Below are positions 11,952-25,560 of a stretch of 64,000 nucleotides of DNA, in pieces. Each line of letters starts with the position of its first letter. Position 1 is the first letter of the stretch. The DNA lies in contig JACTAT010000029.1 of assembly GCA_014526335.1 (NCBI GenBank), forward strand, positions 1,231,372 to 1,295,371. Direction: 5' to 3'. The translations under genes and the position numbers were made by a program. The DNA is from Chrysaora quinquecirrha. Taxonomy: Eukaryota > Cnidaria > Scyphozoa > Semaeostomeae > Pelagiidae. A model generated the notes under the pieces. That model was not told the origin of the DNA, did no database searches, and saw only the letters and a program-made list of their open reading frames with translations.

Positions 11952-14045
11952 TAGGTAACCCAAAAATAGGTGTTGTTATAGGGCTATTTTTCTTTAATAT
12001 TATGGCCTCCAATGCTTTATTATAGCCTCAAGAAGCCAGAATAATGGTCTATTTATGCCTTAAATGTGTTATTTATCGGATTACGAGCATTTGGGAAACC
12101 CTCGATTTTGGAAAATTTTTGGCCATTTTGCCTTAGTATAGCCTTGCCTTTTTGCCCAAAAATATGTGTTTTATAGGGCTTTTTTCTTTGATATTATGGC
12201 CTCAGATGCTTTATTATAGCCTTTATATGCCAAAACATGGTCTAATTATGCCTTAAAGGTGTCATTTGCAGGATTATGAGCATTTGGGAAACCCTCGATT
12301 TTAGGTAACCCAAAAATAGGTGTTTTTATAGGGCTTTTTTCTTCAATATTATGGCCCAAGATGCTTTATTTTAGCCTTAAGAAGACAAAAAAATGGTCTA
12401 CTTATGCCTTAAAGGTGTTATTTGTCGGAATAATAGCATTTGGGAAACCCTCAATTTTGGGCAATTTTTGGCCATTTTGCCTTAGTATAGCCTTGCCTTT
12501 TTGCCCAAAATAGGTGTTTTTATAGGGCTTTTTTTCTAATATTATGGCCTCAGATGCTTTATTATAGCCTTTGTAAGCCAAAATATTGTCTATTTATGGC
12601 TTAAAGGTGTTATTTGTCGGATTACGAGCATTTGGGAAACCCCCGATTTTGGTCAATTTTTGGCCATTTTGCCTTTTTTTTCTAATGTTATGGCCTAAGA
12701 TGCTTTATTATAGCCTCAAGAAGCCGCAAAATGGTCTATTTACGCCTTAAAGGTGTCATTTGTGGGATTATGAGCATTTAAGAATCCCTCATTTTTGGGC
12801 AATTTTAGGCCATTTTGCCTTAGTATAGCCTTGCCTTTTTGCCCAAAAGTAGGTGTTTTTAGGGGGCTTTTTTTCTTTAATATTATGGCCTCAGATGCTT
12901 TATTATAGCCTTTATATGCCAAAACATGGTCTATTTATGCTTTAAAGGTGTCATTTGCCGGATTATGAGCATTTGGGAAACCCTCGATTTTAGGTAACCC
13001 AAAAATAGGTGTTGTTATAGGGCTATTTTTCTTTAATATTATGGACTCAAATGCTTTATTATAGCCTCAAGAAGCCAGAATAATGGTCTATTTATGCCTT
13101 AAAGGTGTTATTTGTCGGATTACGAGCATTTGGGAAACCCTCGATTTTGGAAAATTTTTGGCCATTTTGCCTTAGTATAGCCTTGCCTTTTTGCCCAAAA
13201 GTAGGTGTTTTTAGGGGGCTTTTTTTCTTTAATATTATGGCCTCAGATGCTTTATTATAGCCTTTATATGCCAAAACATGGTCTATTTATGCTTTAAAGG
13301 TGTCATTTGCCGGATTATGAGCATTTGGGAAACCCTCGATTTTAGGTAACCCAAAAATAGGTGTTGTTATAGGGCTATTTTTCTTTAATATTATGGACTC
13401 AAATGCTTTATTATAGCCTCAAGAAGCCAGAATAATGGTCTATTTATGCCTTAAAGGTGTTATTTGTCGGATTACGAGCATTTGGGAAACCCTCGATTTT
13501 GGAAAATTTTTGGCCATTTTGCCTTAGTATAGCCTTGCCTTTTTGCCCAAAAATATGTGTTTTATAGGGCTTTTTTCTTTGATATTATGGTCTCAGATGC
13601 TTTATTATAGCCTTTATATGCCAAAACATGGTCTATTTATGCCTTAAAGGTGTCATTTGCCGGATTATGAGCATTTGGGAAACCCTCGATTTTAGGTAAC
13701 CCAAAAATAGGTGTTGTTATAGGGCTATTTTTCTTTAATATTATGGCCTCCAATGCTTTATTATAGCCTCAAGAAGCCAGAATAATGGTCTATTTATGCC
13801 TTAAAGGTGTTATTTGTCGGATTACAAGCATTTGGGAAACCCTCGATTTTGGAAAATTTTTGCCCATTTTGCCTTAGTATAGCCTTGCCTTTTTGCCCAA
13901 AAATAGGTGTTTTATAGGGCTTTTTTCTTTGATATTATGGTCTCAGATGCTTTATTATAGCCTTTATATGCTAAAACATGGTCTATTTATGCCTTAAAGG
14001 TGTCATTTGCCGGATTATGAGCATTTGGGAAACCCTCGATTTTAG
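11952..14045. repeat. ~350-bp higher-order repeat block in the satellite
   Basis: The junction taggtaacccaaaaatagg recurs at ~11952, 12302, 12991, 13342, 13692 and 14042. The spacing is 350-351 bp (one gap of ~690). Each unit is one full ~195-bp monomer plus one ~155-bp monomer lacking the gccttagtatagcc segment. Adjacent units are far more alike than random monomers, indicating recent local amplification. Confidence 0.85.
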
Positions 14046-17000
14046 GTAACCCAAAAATAGGTGTTTTTATAGGGCTTTTTTCTTCAATATTATGGCCTCA
14101 GATGCTTTATTTTAGCCTTAAGAAGACAAAAAAATGGTCTATTTATGCCTTAAAAGAATTATTTGTTGGATTACGAGCATTTTGGAAACCCTCGCTTTTG
14201 GGCAATTTTTGGCAATTTTGCCTTAGTATAACCTTGCCTTCTTGCTCAAAAGTAGGCGTTTTTATAGGGCTTTTTTTCTTTAATATTATGGCCTCATATG
14301 CTTTATTATAGCCTCTAGAAGATAAAAAATGGTCTACTTATGCCTTAAAGGTGTTATTTGTCGCAATAATAGCATTTTGGAAACCCTCGATTTTGGGCAA
14401 TTTTTGGCAATTTTGCCTTAGTATAGCTATGCCTTTTCGCTCAAAAGTAGGCGTTTTTATAGGGCTTTTTTTCTTTAATATTATGGCTTCATATGCTCTA
14501 TTATGGCCTCAAGAAGCCAAAAAATGGTCTTTTTTTGGCTTAAAGGTGTTATTTGTCGCATTATGAGCATTTAGGAAACCCTCAATTGTGGGCAACTTTT
14601 GGCCATTTTGCCTAAGTATAGCCTCGCTTTTGTGCCCAAAAATTGGCGTTTTTATAGGGCTTGTTTTCCTTAATAGTATGGCTTCATAAGGTTTATTATA
14701 GCCTCAAGAAGCCAACAAATGGTCTATTTATGCCTTAAAGGTGTTATTTGTCGGATTATAAGCATTTGGGAAACCCTCGATTTTCGGAAATTTTTGGCCC
14801 ATTTGCCATAGTATATCCTTGCCTTTTTTCCCAAAAATAGGTGTTTATATAGGGCTTTTTTTCATTAATATTATGTTCTCATATGGTTTATTATAGCCTC
14901 TAGAAGATAGACAATGGTCTATTTATCCCTTAAAGGTGTTATTTGTTGGATTTTGAGCATTTAGGAAACCCCCAATTTTGGGCAACTTTTTGCCATTTTG
15001 CCTTAGTATAGCCTTGCTTTTTTGCCCAAAAATTAGCGTTTTTACAGGGCTTGTTTTCTTTAATAGTATGGCTTCATAAGCTTTATTATAGCCTCAAGAA
15101 GCCAACAAATGGTCTATTTATGCCTTAAAGGTGTTATTTGTCGGATTATAAGCATTTGGGAAACCCTCGATTTTCGGCAATTTTTGGCCCATTTGCCTTA
15201 GTATATCCTTGCTTTTTTCCCAAAAATAGGTGTTTATAAAGGGCATTTGTTCTTTAATATTATGGTCTCATATGCATTATTATAGCCTTTAGAAGATAAA
15301 CAATGGTCTATTTATGCCTTAAAGGTGTTATTTGTCGCATTATGAGCATTTGGGAAACCCTCGATATTGGGCAATTTTTGGCCATTTTGCCTTAGTATAG
15401 CTATTCCTTTTTGCTCAAAAGTAGGCGTTTTTAGGGCTATTTTTCTTTAATAGTATGGCTTCATATGCTTTATTATAGCCTCAAGAAGCCAAAAAATGGT
15501 CTATTTATGCCTTAAAGGTGTTTATTATCGCATTATGAGCATTTGGGAATCTCTCGATATTGGGCAATTTTTGGCCATTTTGCCTTAGTATAGCTATGAC
15601 TTTTTGCTCAAAAGTGGGCGTTTTTATAGGGCTTTTTTCTTTAATAGTATGGCTTCATATGCTCTATTATGGCCTCAAGAAGCCAAAAAATGGTCTATTT
15701 ATGCCTTAAAGGTGTTATTTGTCGCAATATTAGCATTTGGGAGACCCTCGATTTTCGGCAATTTTTGGCCCATTTGCCCTAGTATATCCTTGCCTTTATT
15801 CCCAAAAATAGGTGTTTATATAGGGCTTTTTTTCTTTAATATTATGGTCTCATATGCTTTGTTATAGCCTTTAGAAGATAAAAAATGGCCTATTTATGCC
15901 TTAAAGGTGCTATTTGTCGGATTATAAGCATTTGGGAAACCCTCAATATTGCGCAGTTTTTGGCCATTTTGCCTTAGTATAGCCTTGCCTTTTTGCCCAA
16001 TAATAGGTGTTTTATAGGGCTTTTTTCTTTATTATTATGTTCTCATATGTTTTATTATAGCCTTTAGAAGATAAAAAATGTTCTATTTATGCCTTAAAGG
16101 TGCTATTTGTCGGATTATAAGCATTTGGGAAACCCTCAATATTGGGCAGTTTTTGGCCATTTTGCCTTAGTATAGCCTTGCCTTTTTGCCCAAAAATAGG
16201 TGTTTTTATAGGGCTTTTTTTCTTTAATGTTATGGCGTCAGATGCTTTATTATAGCGTCTAGAATCCAACAAATGGTCTATTTATGATTTAAAGATGGTT
16301 TTTGTGTGATTATGAGCATTTGGGAGACCCTCGATTTTCGGCAATTTTTGGCCCATTTGCCCTAGTATATTCTTGCCTTTATTCCCAAAGATAGATGTTT
16401 ATAGGGCTTTTTTTCTTTAATATTATGGTCTCATATGCTTTATTATAGCCTTTAGAAGATAAAAAATGGTCTATTTATGCCTTAAAGGTGTTATTTGTTG
16501 GATTATGAGCATTTGGGAAACCCTCAATATTGTGCAATTTTTGGCCATTTTGCCTTAGTATAGCCTTGCTTTTTTGCCCAAAAACAGGTGTTTTTATAGG
16601 GCTTTTTTTCTTTAATGTTATGGCCTCAGATGCTTTATTATAGCCTCTAGAATCCAACAAATGGTCTACTTATGCCTTAAAGGTGTTATTTGTCGCATTA
16701 TGAGCATTTGGGAAACCCTTTATATTGGGCAATTTTTGGCCATTTTGCCTTAGTATAGCCTTGCCTTTTTGCCCAAAAATAGGTGTTTATATAGGGCTTT
16801 TTTTCTTTAATAGTATGGCTTCATATGCTCTATTATGGCCTCAAGAAGCCAAAAAATGGTCTATTTATGCCTTAAAGGTGTTATTTGTTGGAATATTAGC
16901 ATTTGGGAAACCCTCGATTATCGGCAATTTTTGGCCCATTTGCCTTAGTATATCCTTGCCTTTTTCCCAAAAATAGGTGTTTATATAGGGCTTTTGTTCT

Positions 17001-17957
17001 TTAATATTATGGCCTCATATGCTTTATAATAGCCTTTAGAAGATAAACAATGGTCTATTTATGCCTTAAAGGTGTTATTTGTCGCATTATGAGCATTTGG
17101 GAAACCCTCGATATTGGGCAATTTTTGGTCATTTTGCCTTAGTATAGCTATGCCTTTTTGCTGAAAAGTAGGCGTTTTTATAGGGCTTGTTTTCTTTAAT
17201 AGTATGGCTTCATATGCTTTATTATAGCCTCAAGAAGCCAACAAATGGTCTATTTATGCCTTAAAGGTGTTATTTGTCGGATTATAAGCATTTGGGAAAC
17301 CCTCGATTTTCGGCAATTTTTTGCCCATTTGCCTTAGTATATCCTTGCCTTTTTCCCAAAAATAGATGTTTATATAGGGCTTTTGTTCTTTAATATTATG
17401 GTCTCATATGCTTTATTAAAGCCTCTAGAAGCCAAAAAGGGTTTATTAATGCCATAAAGGTGGTTTTTGTGACATTATGAGCATTTGGGAAACCCTCAAT
17501 TAGGGGCAACTTTTGGCCATTTTGCCTTAGTATAGCCTTGCCTTTTTGTCCAAAAATTGGCGTTTTTATAGGGCTTGTTTTCTTTAATAGTATCGCTTCA
17601 TAAGCTTTATTATAGCCTCAAAAAGCCAAAAAATGGTCTATTTATGCTTTAAAGGTGTTTATTGTCGGATTATGAGCATTTGGGAAACCCTCGATTTTCT
17701 GCAATTTTTGGCCCATTTGCCCTATTATATCCTTGCCTTTTTCCCAAAAATAGGTGTTTATATAGGGCTTTTTTTCTTTAATATTATGGTCTCATATGCT
17801 TTATTATAGCCTTTAGAAGATAAACAATGGTCTACTTATGCCTTAAAGGTGTTATTTGTCGCATTATGAGCATTTGGGAAACCCTCGATATTGGGCAATT
17901 TTTGGCCATTTTGCCTTAGTATAGCCTTGCCTTTTTGCTCAAAAGTAGGCGTTTTTA

Positions 17958-18740
17958 TAGATCTTTTTTTCTTTAATAGTATGGCTTCATATGCTTTATT
18001 ATAGCCTCAAGAATCCAAAAAATGTTCTATTTATGCTTGAAAGGTGTTTATTGTCGGATTATGAGCATTTGTGAAACCCTCGATTTTTGGCAATTTTTGG
18101 CCATTTTGCCTTAGTATAGCTATGCCTTTTCGCTCAAAAGTGGGCGTTTTTATAGGGCTTTTTTTCTTTAATATTATGGCTTCATATGCTCTATTATGGC
18201 CTCAAGAAGCCAAAAATGGTCTTTTTTTGGCTTAAAGGTGTTATTTGTCGCATTATGAGCATTTGGGAAACCCTCGATATTGGGCAATTTTTGGCCATTT
18301 TGCCTTAGTATAGCCTTGCCTTTTTGCTCAAAAGTAGGCGTTTTTATAGATCTTTTTTTCTTTAATATTATGGTCTCATATGCTTTATTACAGCCTCAAG
18401 AATCCAAAAAATGGTCTATTTATGCTTTATAGGTGTTTATTGTCGGATAATGAGCATTTGGGAAACCCTCGATTTTGGGCAATTTTTGGCAATTTTGCCT
18501 TAGTATAGCTATGCCTTTTCGCTCAAAAGTAGGCGTTTTTATAGGGCTTTTTTTCTTTAATATTATGGCTTCATATGCTCTATTATGGCCTCAAGAAGCC
18601 AAAAATGGTCTTTTTTTGGCTTAAAGGTGTTATTTGTCGCATTATGAGCATTTGGGAAACCCTCGATATTGGGCAATTTTTGGCCATTTTGCCTTAGTAT
18701 AGCCTTGCCTTTTTGCTCAAAAGTAGGCGTTTTTATAGAT
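17958..18740. repeat. ~389-bp higher-order repeat block in the satellite
   Basis: The variant tttttatagatctttttttc recurs at ~17958, ~18347 and ~18737, that is every ~389 bp, or two 194-bp monomers. The intervening monomer is of the gctatgccttttcgctc type. This is a dimeric higher-order repeat independent of the 350-bp block. Confidence 0.75.
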
Positions 18741-21608
18741 CTTTTTTTCTTTAATATTATGGTCTCATATGCTTTATTACAGCCTCAAGAATCCAAAAAA
18801 TGGTCTATTTATGCTTGAAAGGTGTTTATTATCGCATTATGAGCATTTGGGAATCTCTCGATATTGGGCAATTTTTGGCCATTTTGCCTTAGTATAGCTA
18901 TGACTTTTTGCTCAAAAGTAGGCGTTTTTATAGGGCTTTTTTTCTTTAATATTATGGCTTCATATGCTCTATTATGGCCTCAAGAAGCCAAAAAATGGTC
19001 TTTTTTTGGCTTAAAGGTGTTATTTGTCGCATTATGAGCATTTAGGAAACCCTCAATTGTGGGCAACTTTTGGCCATTTTGCCTAAGTATAGCCTCGCTT
19101 TTGTGCCCAAAAATTGGCGTTTTTATAGGGCTTGTTTTCCTTAATAGTATGGCTTCATAAGGTTTATTATAGCCTCAAGAAGCCAAAAAAATGGTCTATT
19201 TATGCCTTAAAAGTGTTATTTGTTGGATTATGAGCATTTAGGAAACCCTCAATTGTGGGCAACTTTTGGCCATTTTGCCTTAGTATAGCCTTGCTTTTTT
19301 GCCCAAAAATTGGCGTTTTTGTAGGGCTTGTTTTCTTTAATAGTATGGCTTCATAAGCTTTATTATCGCCTCAAGAAGCCAACAAATGGTCTATTTATGC
19401 CTTAAAGGTGTTATTTGTCGGATTATAAGCATTTGGGAAACCCTCGATTTTCGGCAAATTTTGGCCCATTTGCCTTAGTATATCCTTGCCTTTTTCCCAA
19501 AAATAGGTGTTTATATAGGGCTTTTTTTCTTTAATATTATGGTCTCATGTGCTTTATTATAGCCTTTAGAAGATAAACAATGGTCTATTTATGCCTTAAA
19601 GGTGTTATTTGTCGCATTATGAGCATTTGGGAAACCCTCGATGTTGGGCAATTTTTGGCCATTTTGCCTTAGTATAGCTATGCCTTTTTGCTCAAAAGTA
19701 GGCGTTTTTAAGGCTTTTTTTCTTTAATAGTATGGCTTCATATGCTTTATTATAGCCTCAAGGAGCCAAAAAATGGTCTATTTATGCCTTTAAGGTGCTT
19801 ATTGTCGCATTATGAGCATTTTGGAAACCCTCGATTTTGGGCAATTTTTGGCCATTTTGCCTTAGTATAGCTATGCCTTTTTGCTCAAAAGTGGGCGTTT
19901 TTATAGGGCTTTTTTCTTTAATAGTATGGCTTTATATGCTCTATTATGGCCTAAAGAAGCCAAAAAATGGTCTATTTCTGCCTTAAAGGTGTTATTTGTC
20001 GGAATATTAGCATTTGGGAAACCCTCGATTATCGGCAACTTTTGGCCCATTTGCCCTAGTATATCCTTGCCTTTTTTCCCAAAAATAGGTGTTTATATAG
20101 GGCTTTTTTTCATTAATATAATGTTCTCATATGGTTTATTATAGCCTCTAGAAGATAGACAATGGTCTATTTATGCCTTAAAGGTGTTATTTGTTGGATT
20201 ATGAGCATTTAGGAAACCCTCAATTGTGGGCAACTTTTTGCCATTTTGCCTTAGTATAGCCTTGCTTTTTTGCCCAAAAATTGGCGTTTTTATAGGGCTT
20301 GTTTTCTTTAATAGTATGCCTTCATAAGCTTTATTATAGCCTCAAGAAGCCAACAAATGGTCTATTTATGCCTTAAAGGTGTTATTTGTCGGATTATAAG
20401 CCTTTTGGAAACCCTCGATTTTCGGCAATTTTTGGCCATTTTGCCTGAATATGGGTGATTTTGAGGTTTTCTCTTCAGTTTTATGGCCTCAGATGCTTTA
20501 TTGTAACCTCTAGAAGCCAAAAATGGTCTATTTATGCCTTGAAGATGGTTTTTGTGTGATTATGAGCATTTGGGAGACCCTCATTTTTCGGCAATTTTTA
20601 GCCCATTTGCCCTAGTATATCCTTGCCTTTATTCCCAAAAATAGGTGTTTATTTAGGGCTTTTTTTCTTTAATATTATGGCCTCATATGCTTTATTATAG
20701 CCTCTAAAAGATAAACAATGGTCTATTTATGGCTTAAAGGTGGTTTTTGTGACATTATGAGCATTTGGGAAACCCTCGATTTTGGGAAATATTTGGCCAT
20801 TTTGCCTTAGTATAGCCTTGCCTTTTTGCCCAAAAATAGGTGTTGTTATAGGGCTTTTTTTCTTTAATATTATTGCCTCAGATGCTTTGGTATAGCCTCT
20901 AAAAGCCAAGAAATGGTCTTTTTATGCCTTAAAGGTGTTATTTGTTGGATTATGAGCATTTAGGAAACCCTCAATTGTGGGCAACTTTTGGCCATTTTGC
21001 CTAAGTATAGCCTTGCTTTTGTGCCCCAAAATTGGCGTTTTTATAGGGCTTGTTTTCTTTAATAGTATGGCTTCATAAGCTTTATTATAGCCTCAAGAAG
21101 CCAACAAATGGTCTATTTATGCCTTAAAGGTGTTATTTGTTGCATTATGAGCATTTGGGAAACCCTCAATATTGGGCAATTTTTGTCCATTTTGCCTTAG
21201 TATAGCCTTGCATTTTTTCCCAAAAATAGGTGTTTTATAGGGCTTTTTTCTTTAATATTATGACCTCGTATGCTTTAGTATAGCCTCTAGAAGCCAAAAA
21301 ATGGTCTTTTTATGCCTTGAAGGTGTTATTTCATGGATTATGAGCATTTTGGAAACCCTCAATTTTGGGCAATTTGTGGTCATTTTGCCTTAGTAAAGCG
21401 CTGCCTTTTTGCCCAAAAGAAGGTGTTTTAATAGGTATTTTTTCTTTAATATTTTTTCTCAGATGCTTTATTATAGCCTCTAGAAGCCAAAAAATTTTCT
21501 ATTTGTGCCTTAAAGTTGCTATTTGTGCGTTTATGCGCATTTGGGAAACTTTCGATTTTTGGGCGATATTTGGCCATTTTGCCATAGAATAGCCTTGCCT
21601 TCTTTTCT

Positions 21609-21930
21609 GTGCACCGGATCCAAGATTCTTGTGTCGAAGAAGAAAAAACAGTTACATATTCATGAAATTATTTCGCCCTAGCATTCAGGGCTATAATCGA
21701 CTGATTTTTCTGAAAAGGCAATGCCATACTGAAGGAAAATCTCAAAATTGCCTAAAGTCGAGGGTTTAAAAATGCATCAAGCCTCCTTAATTTACGTAAA
21801 AAGCTATAATAAGGCTTTCTACCCTGTTTGCGGTATTTTCGGTATATTTCCCCCATAATCGTTGGAAGGAATTTGCTATAAATGGACCATTTTTTGTCAA
21901 AATAGGCAAGGCTGGACTAATAGACCAGAG
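21609..21930. other. Satellite border with inverted satellite debris
   Basis: Beyond the array edge, reverse-complement satellite motifs appear in degraded form: aaaaggcaatgccatactg, gtcgagggttt and aaatggaccattttttg with aaaataggcaaggct, between ~21710 and ~21915. This indicates an old inverted satellite fragment at the border. Confidence 0.6.
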
Positions 21931-24217
21931 GGAGAATGAGGTTCGTTGCCACCCACGGAAAGATTTTACGGAATATGGTTTTTCTGGCGTACTTTTGGGC
22001 GTAGATTACGAATCATCCGGATGTTGAACAGGCGTGTGAGGAGGCGTTTATAGATATAGGGGGGAAAAGGTAGAAAATTCTGCAAAGCGGCCGAATGATT
22101 ATGACCTCAATTCAGCTACTGTCGTTTTCACCAAAGTCGGGCGAATGGGGACGTTTTTGTCAAAGATTCTACATATGAGTGCCTAAAGAGTATTAGAGGG
22201 TCGAAGACAAAATTCAGGGGGCCTAGAGTAAAGATATTTCTTGGAAATGTGCACCAATTATATCTCATTTGCTTGAGCTTCCTGACGCTTGGTACTCCAG
22301 AAACGATGTTGCTTTGATTATCTAAACATTTAGTAAATGGGTGCAGGGGATAAATTGAAAGAGAGATCATTGGGGGGGCAACTGGAATTGTGTTACAAAA
22401 TAATAAGTGAACTTAGGGAAGGCGATATTGGATTTGAATATATATTTTATATGTAGGAACGCCTTTAGGTAAAACAAAACGACACTGCGAAACTTGCTAT
22501 GGGAACTGTATGAGTAAAACAATAAATAGCTACAAAAGCCAAAATAGAAATACAGGAGTATTCGTACTCAACATACGGTAATGGGAGCCGCGTAGTGGGT
22601 GTAGTGACTGTAAGGCTTTATGAATGGAATGCGTATAGAAAGTTCCCAGAGTGGAAAGCAAGATTGAAGTGATGCCCGAATTGAAATTATTAGGTACGAC
22701 TCATCAGCTGTCCTGTCCACCTGTACTCAGCGTTTCAAGAGATTTAGGACAGGACGCTTTGCGAGTACAGGCCCTTCAGCGCCGGTTGAATAGGGCACTA
22801 TCGTACTAAGAAATAGTGAAAGAGATTTGGAGATTCTTTAAGAATTGTGTGTGTGATTCATTTATATTTTACTGGTCTTTTGATATTTTGTATTCGCAAC
22901 ATGGGGTGTAGGGGATGTATGGGTGAGGTTATCTCATGATCTTGTTATTATGCCCTATGAAGTGGAACACAAATGAGCTACAGAGTGTCATATTGCTTTT
23001 ACTTCATCATAATAATGCTATATATTTGTTTTACGGATTCCGTTTTCTGGATTCCAGATTCCGTATTCCGGATTCCAAATTCCGTGTTTTAAAGATAGCC
23101 GAACAAAGGGATTTCCTTTATCTCTAAAGTTTTTCTGAGAATAACAGTGATTCGTCATTTGTTCTTTGTTTTGTGAGTATTGTACATCTATTTGAGTAAT
23201 TCATTACCCATTTCGGGTCTAGAAGCTTACAATTTAAATGTAGTTAATTAAAATAAATTTAATTAAATTACGAATTACAAAATTGAGGCTACAAGTTAAA
23301 TATAACAAAACCACAAAGCGAAATAACTACTCAATATTAATTAACTGTCTGTCTCTATTCACTATAGTGAACACAGTTTTTCAAGACATGATAACCTTAA
23401 TATTTGTAAGATTTCGTCACTTTAAGACTGTTCTGAGTTGATATTGTAGAAGATGAATTACATTTCGTTTTGTACTGTCCACTTTTGTCTGTCAAAGGAG
23501 AAGTATTGTTGGATACTATTGATGAAAAATACCCCTCTACGAAACAATTAGACAATAGAAAACTGTTTATCTGGTATTTATGAGTCAAGAAAACCATTGT
23601 TGCTTGCTGGTATTAGCTAATTTCTGCAACCGTTCCATCAAAATAAGAGATGATTTTAATCAAATCATTTTAAAAAGACCCTCTTCAGTTCTCTAAGAAA
23701 AAACTAATACGCTTTTCACATAAATTTTGATATAAATCTATGAACACTATTTTCTTGTGTTGCTATATAAGGCAAAGTAGTTAATTCATTATGTACAATG
23801 TATAACTGTAACTTACTACCTCTAGCTTTTGTTTTCATTTTGTACGGAGGTTAAGGGCCATCTTGGCCTAAACTCGGACTAGATACGTTGATTGAAAAAA
23901 AAAACAAAAGAATAGCTAATCAAAACAGGTGGTCACAAAGACTGTATTCTCAGAAAACACGGGGAATACCCTTAGCATAATGTAAAAACATGAAGTTGTT
24001 TAATCTTAAGCAAAGGGTATTTCCAATTTCTAAGGGTATTTTCAGTTTCGCCGAGAATATTCTGGAAAAAAATTGCGTCATTTCATTCTATTGAAGGAAC
24101 TTGGGACTTTCCCACAAAAGCCACATATCAACCGATACGCATCCAATTTTTTATTCATTGGACTCTGAAAAACAGATAGGGCCTATACTAACTTAATATA
24201 CTCTAAATAAGGATAAG
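21931..24217. other. Non-coding region upstream of the cGAS-like gene
   Basis: No convincing gene. The only recognised element is a half terminus at 23040-23101. The promoter of the downstream gene should lie near its right end, but no specific box is convincing. Confidence 0.5.
23040..23101 (+). repeat. Solitary Foldback-type terminus
   Basis: A run of gattcc/attccg units ending in ttttaaagatagcc. The same terminus closes the Foldback-like element at 38210-38271 and opens it, inverted, at 34566. No partner arm was seen nearby, so this is a truncated relative. Confidence 0.55.
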
Positions 24218-24497
24218 ATGCCAGTTAACTCCGTCCTTGAAAATGAGATTCGTCGCTATTCTGACAGCCAAAAGGTATCAAACGTAGAAGATGCCAAAAG
24301 AAAGGTCGTCCCAGTCGTTGAAGATGTTGTCAGACGTATCTTTGAGAAGGATCGAAGGTTTGCGATGACAGTTGAATTCAGAGGAAGTATATATGAGAAC
24401 CTGAAAATAAAGAGCGCAGATGAATTCGATTTTGATTTGCCAATAACTCAGCTTGCAATTGACGAGATTCCATCAAGATATCCTTCGGGTTCTGAAG
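24218..24497 (+). CDS. cGAS-like gene exon 1 (N-terminus, GS and first catalytic motif)
   Basis: Encodes residues 1-93 from the ATG at 24218. An upstream in-frame stop makes this start likely. An N-terminal helical segment is followed by the nucleotidyltransferase signature: GS at residues 56-57 and ADEFDFDL with E69 and D71, the first two acidic metal ligands of the cGAS/Mab-21 family. The chosen donor is gaag|gtttgc, phase 1, which joins G|AA of exon 2. An alternative donor at 24489 (tcgg|gttctg) is also phase 1 and would drop three residues. With the chosen donor, the distance from the catalytic motif to the next conserved helix (~40 residues) matches Mab-21 proteins, so no exon seems to be missing. 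Confidence 0.8.
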
Positions 24498-25560
24498 GTT
24501 TGCTTTTGTTTTCTATGTTTAAACTGTCACGATATCCTGATCAATTAACCTCTTTATTTTGGAACTAAGTTGGAAATACTTGAAAGTAGCCACTGTTACT
24601 GCACTGAGCTTGATTTATGTTGTGATTCAATGTTAGGAGCAGCTCTTAGAAGAATTATGTCTGAAGTCTAAACGATAAAACTCATACTCTTCAAACTCTA
24701 TACTCAACTAGCTAAGTATTACAACTAACAAGATAATAAATTAAATTTAATTGAAAGAGTCCTTCTGCTCAACAGAACAATGAATATATGCTTAAAACTT
24801 CAAAATACATAAAAGTGAGGGGCTGATTCACGACGATCTCGAGTTGTTAGAAAATTTGCTTAACACATGGGACATCTTTAATGTAGGCTGCTACGTAGCT
24901 ATGTGCCCCAAATGCAGCTGAAAAATTTTGGAACTACGTACGGAAACAGAAGTTGTTTGCCGTCCCTTTAAGAGGCAGTGGAGAGAACAATTATTATTAT
25001 TTTGGCTTTCGCTTTGCAGAAAAATTCTGCTTTCAGTCTGCGGGCACGTACCTAGCAAATTACAAGACAGGAATGCTTTTCTGCATTATAGAATATGCAG
25101 TAGAATAGCAGTAAAATATGCAGTTATACTTGAACGAAATCCTTGGGTAGGAGGCATATCCGCACTGTCTTTTTAATTTTTTGAAAATCTTTATATCAGT
25201 GTTTACACTGAGATATCGGTGGTTCAATTTGAGCGGATTTACAAAACACTTCCCTTCTGAAACGTCAATACTTGAGGTAAGCTGATTTCGACACAATAAC
25301 TCATAACTTTTCATTCGATGAAAATCTCGAATATCAGTCCCCCCCTTTCACAATGCATAATTTAAGCCCACCCCAAGGTAGTGGGTGTAGTGTGCTTCTT
25401 ATTTTCTCGATGTTTTCAAGTTTGAAAAACATGGGACATTTCTAAAAAATCTTTCTTGAGATAATTAACGGTTTGCTCACAGGAGCATTGTTCATCAATC
25501 TTTCCAAGGCATTTGATACGTTAGGCCATGATTGACTTCTTAAAAAGCACAAGTTATATG

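Larger units (their letters stand above)
10249..21608. repeat. ~194-bp satellite array, right part
   Basis: About 58 further monomers of the satellite at 1-5325, in the same orientation and resuming in register after the transposon. Monomer subtypes differ by regions: shortened monomers at 11950-14040, gtaggcg and atagatct types at 17950-18740, and ggcgttttt/cttgttttc types elsewhere. The array fades out at ~21600 after an atypical monomer. Confidence 0.97.
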
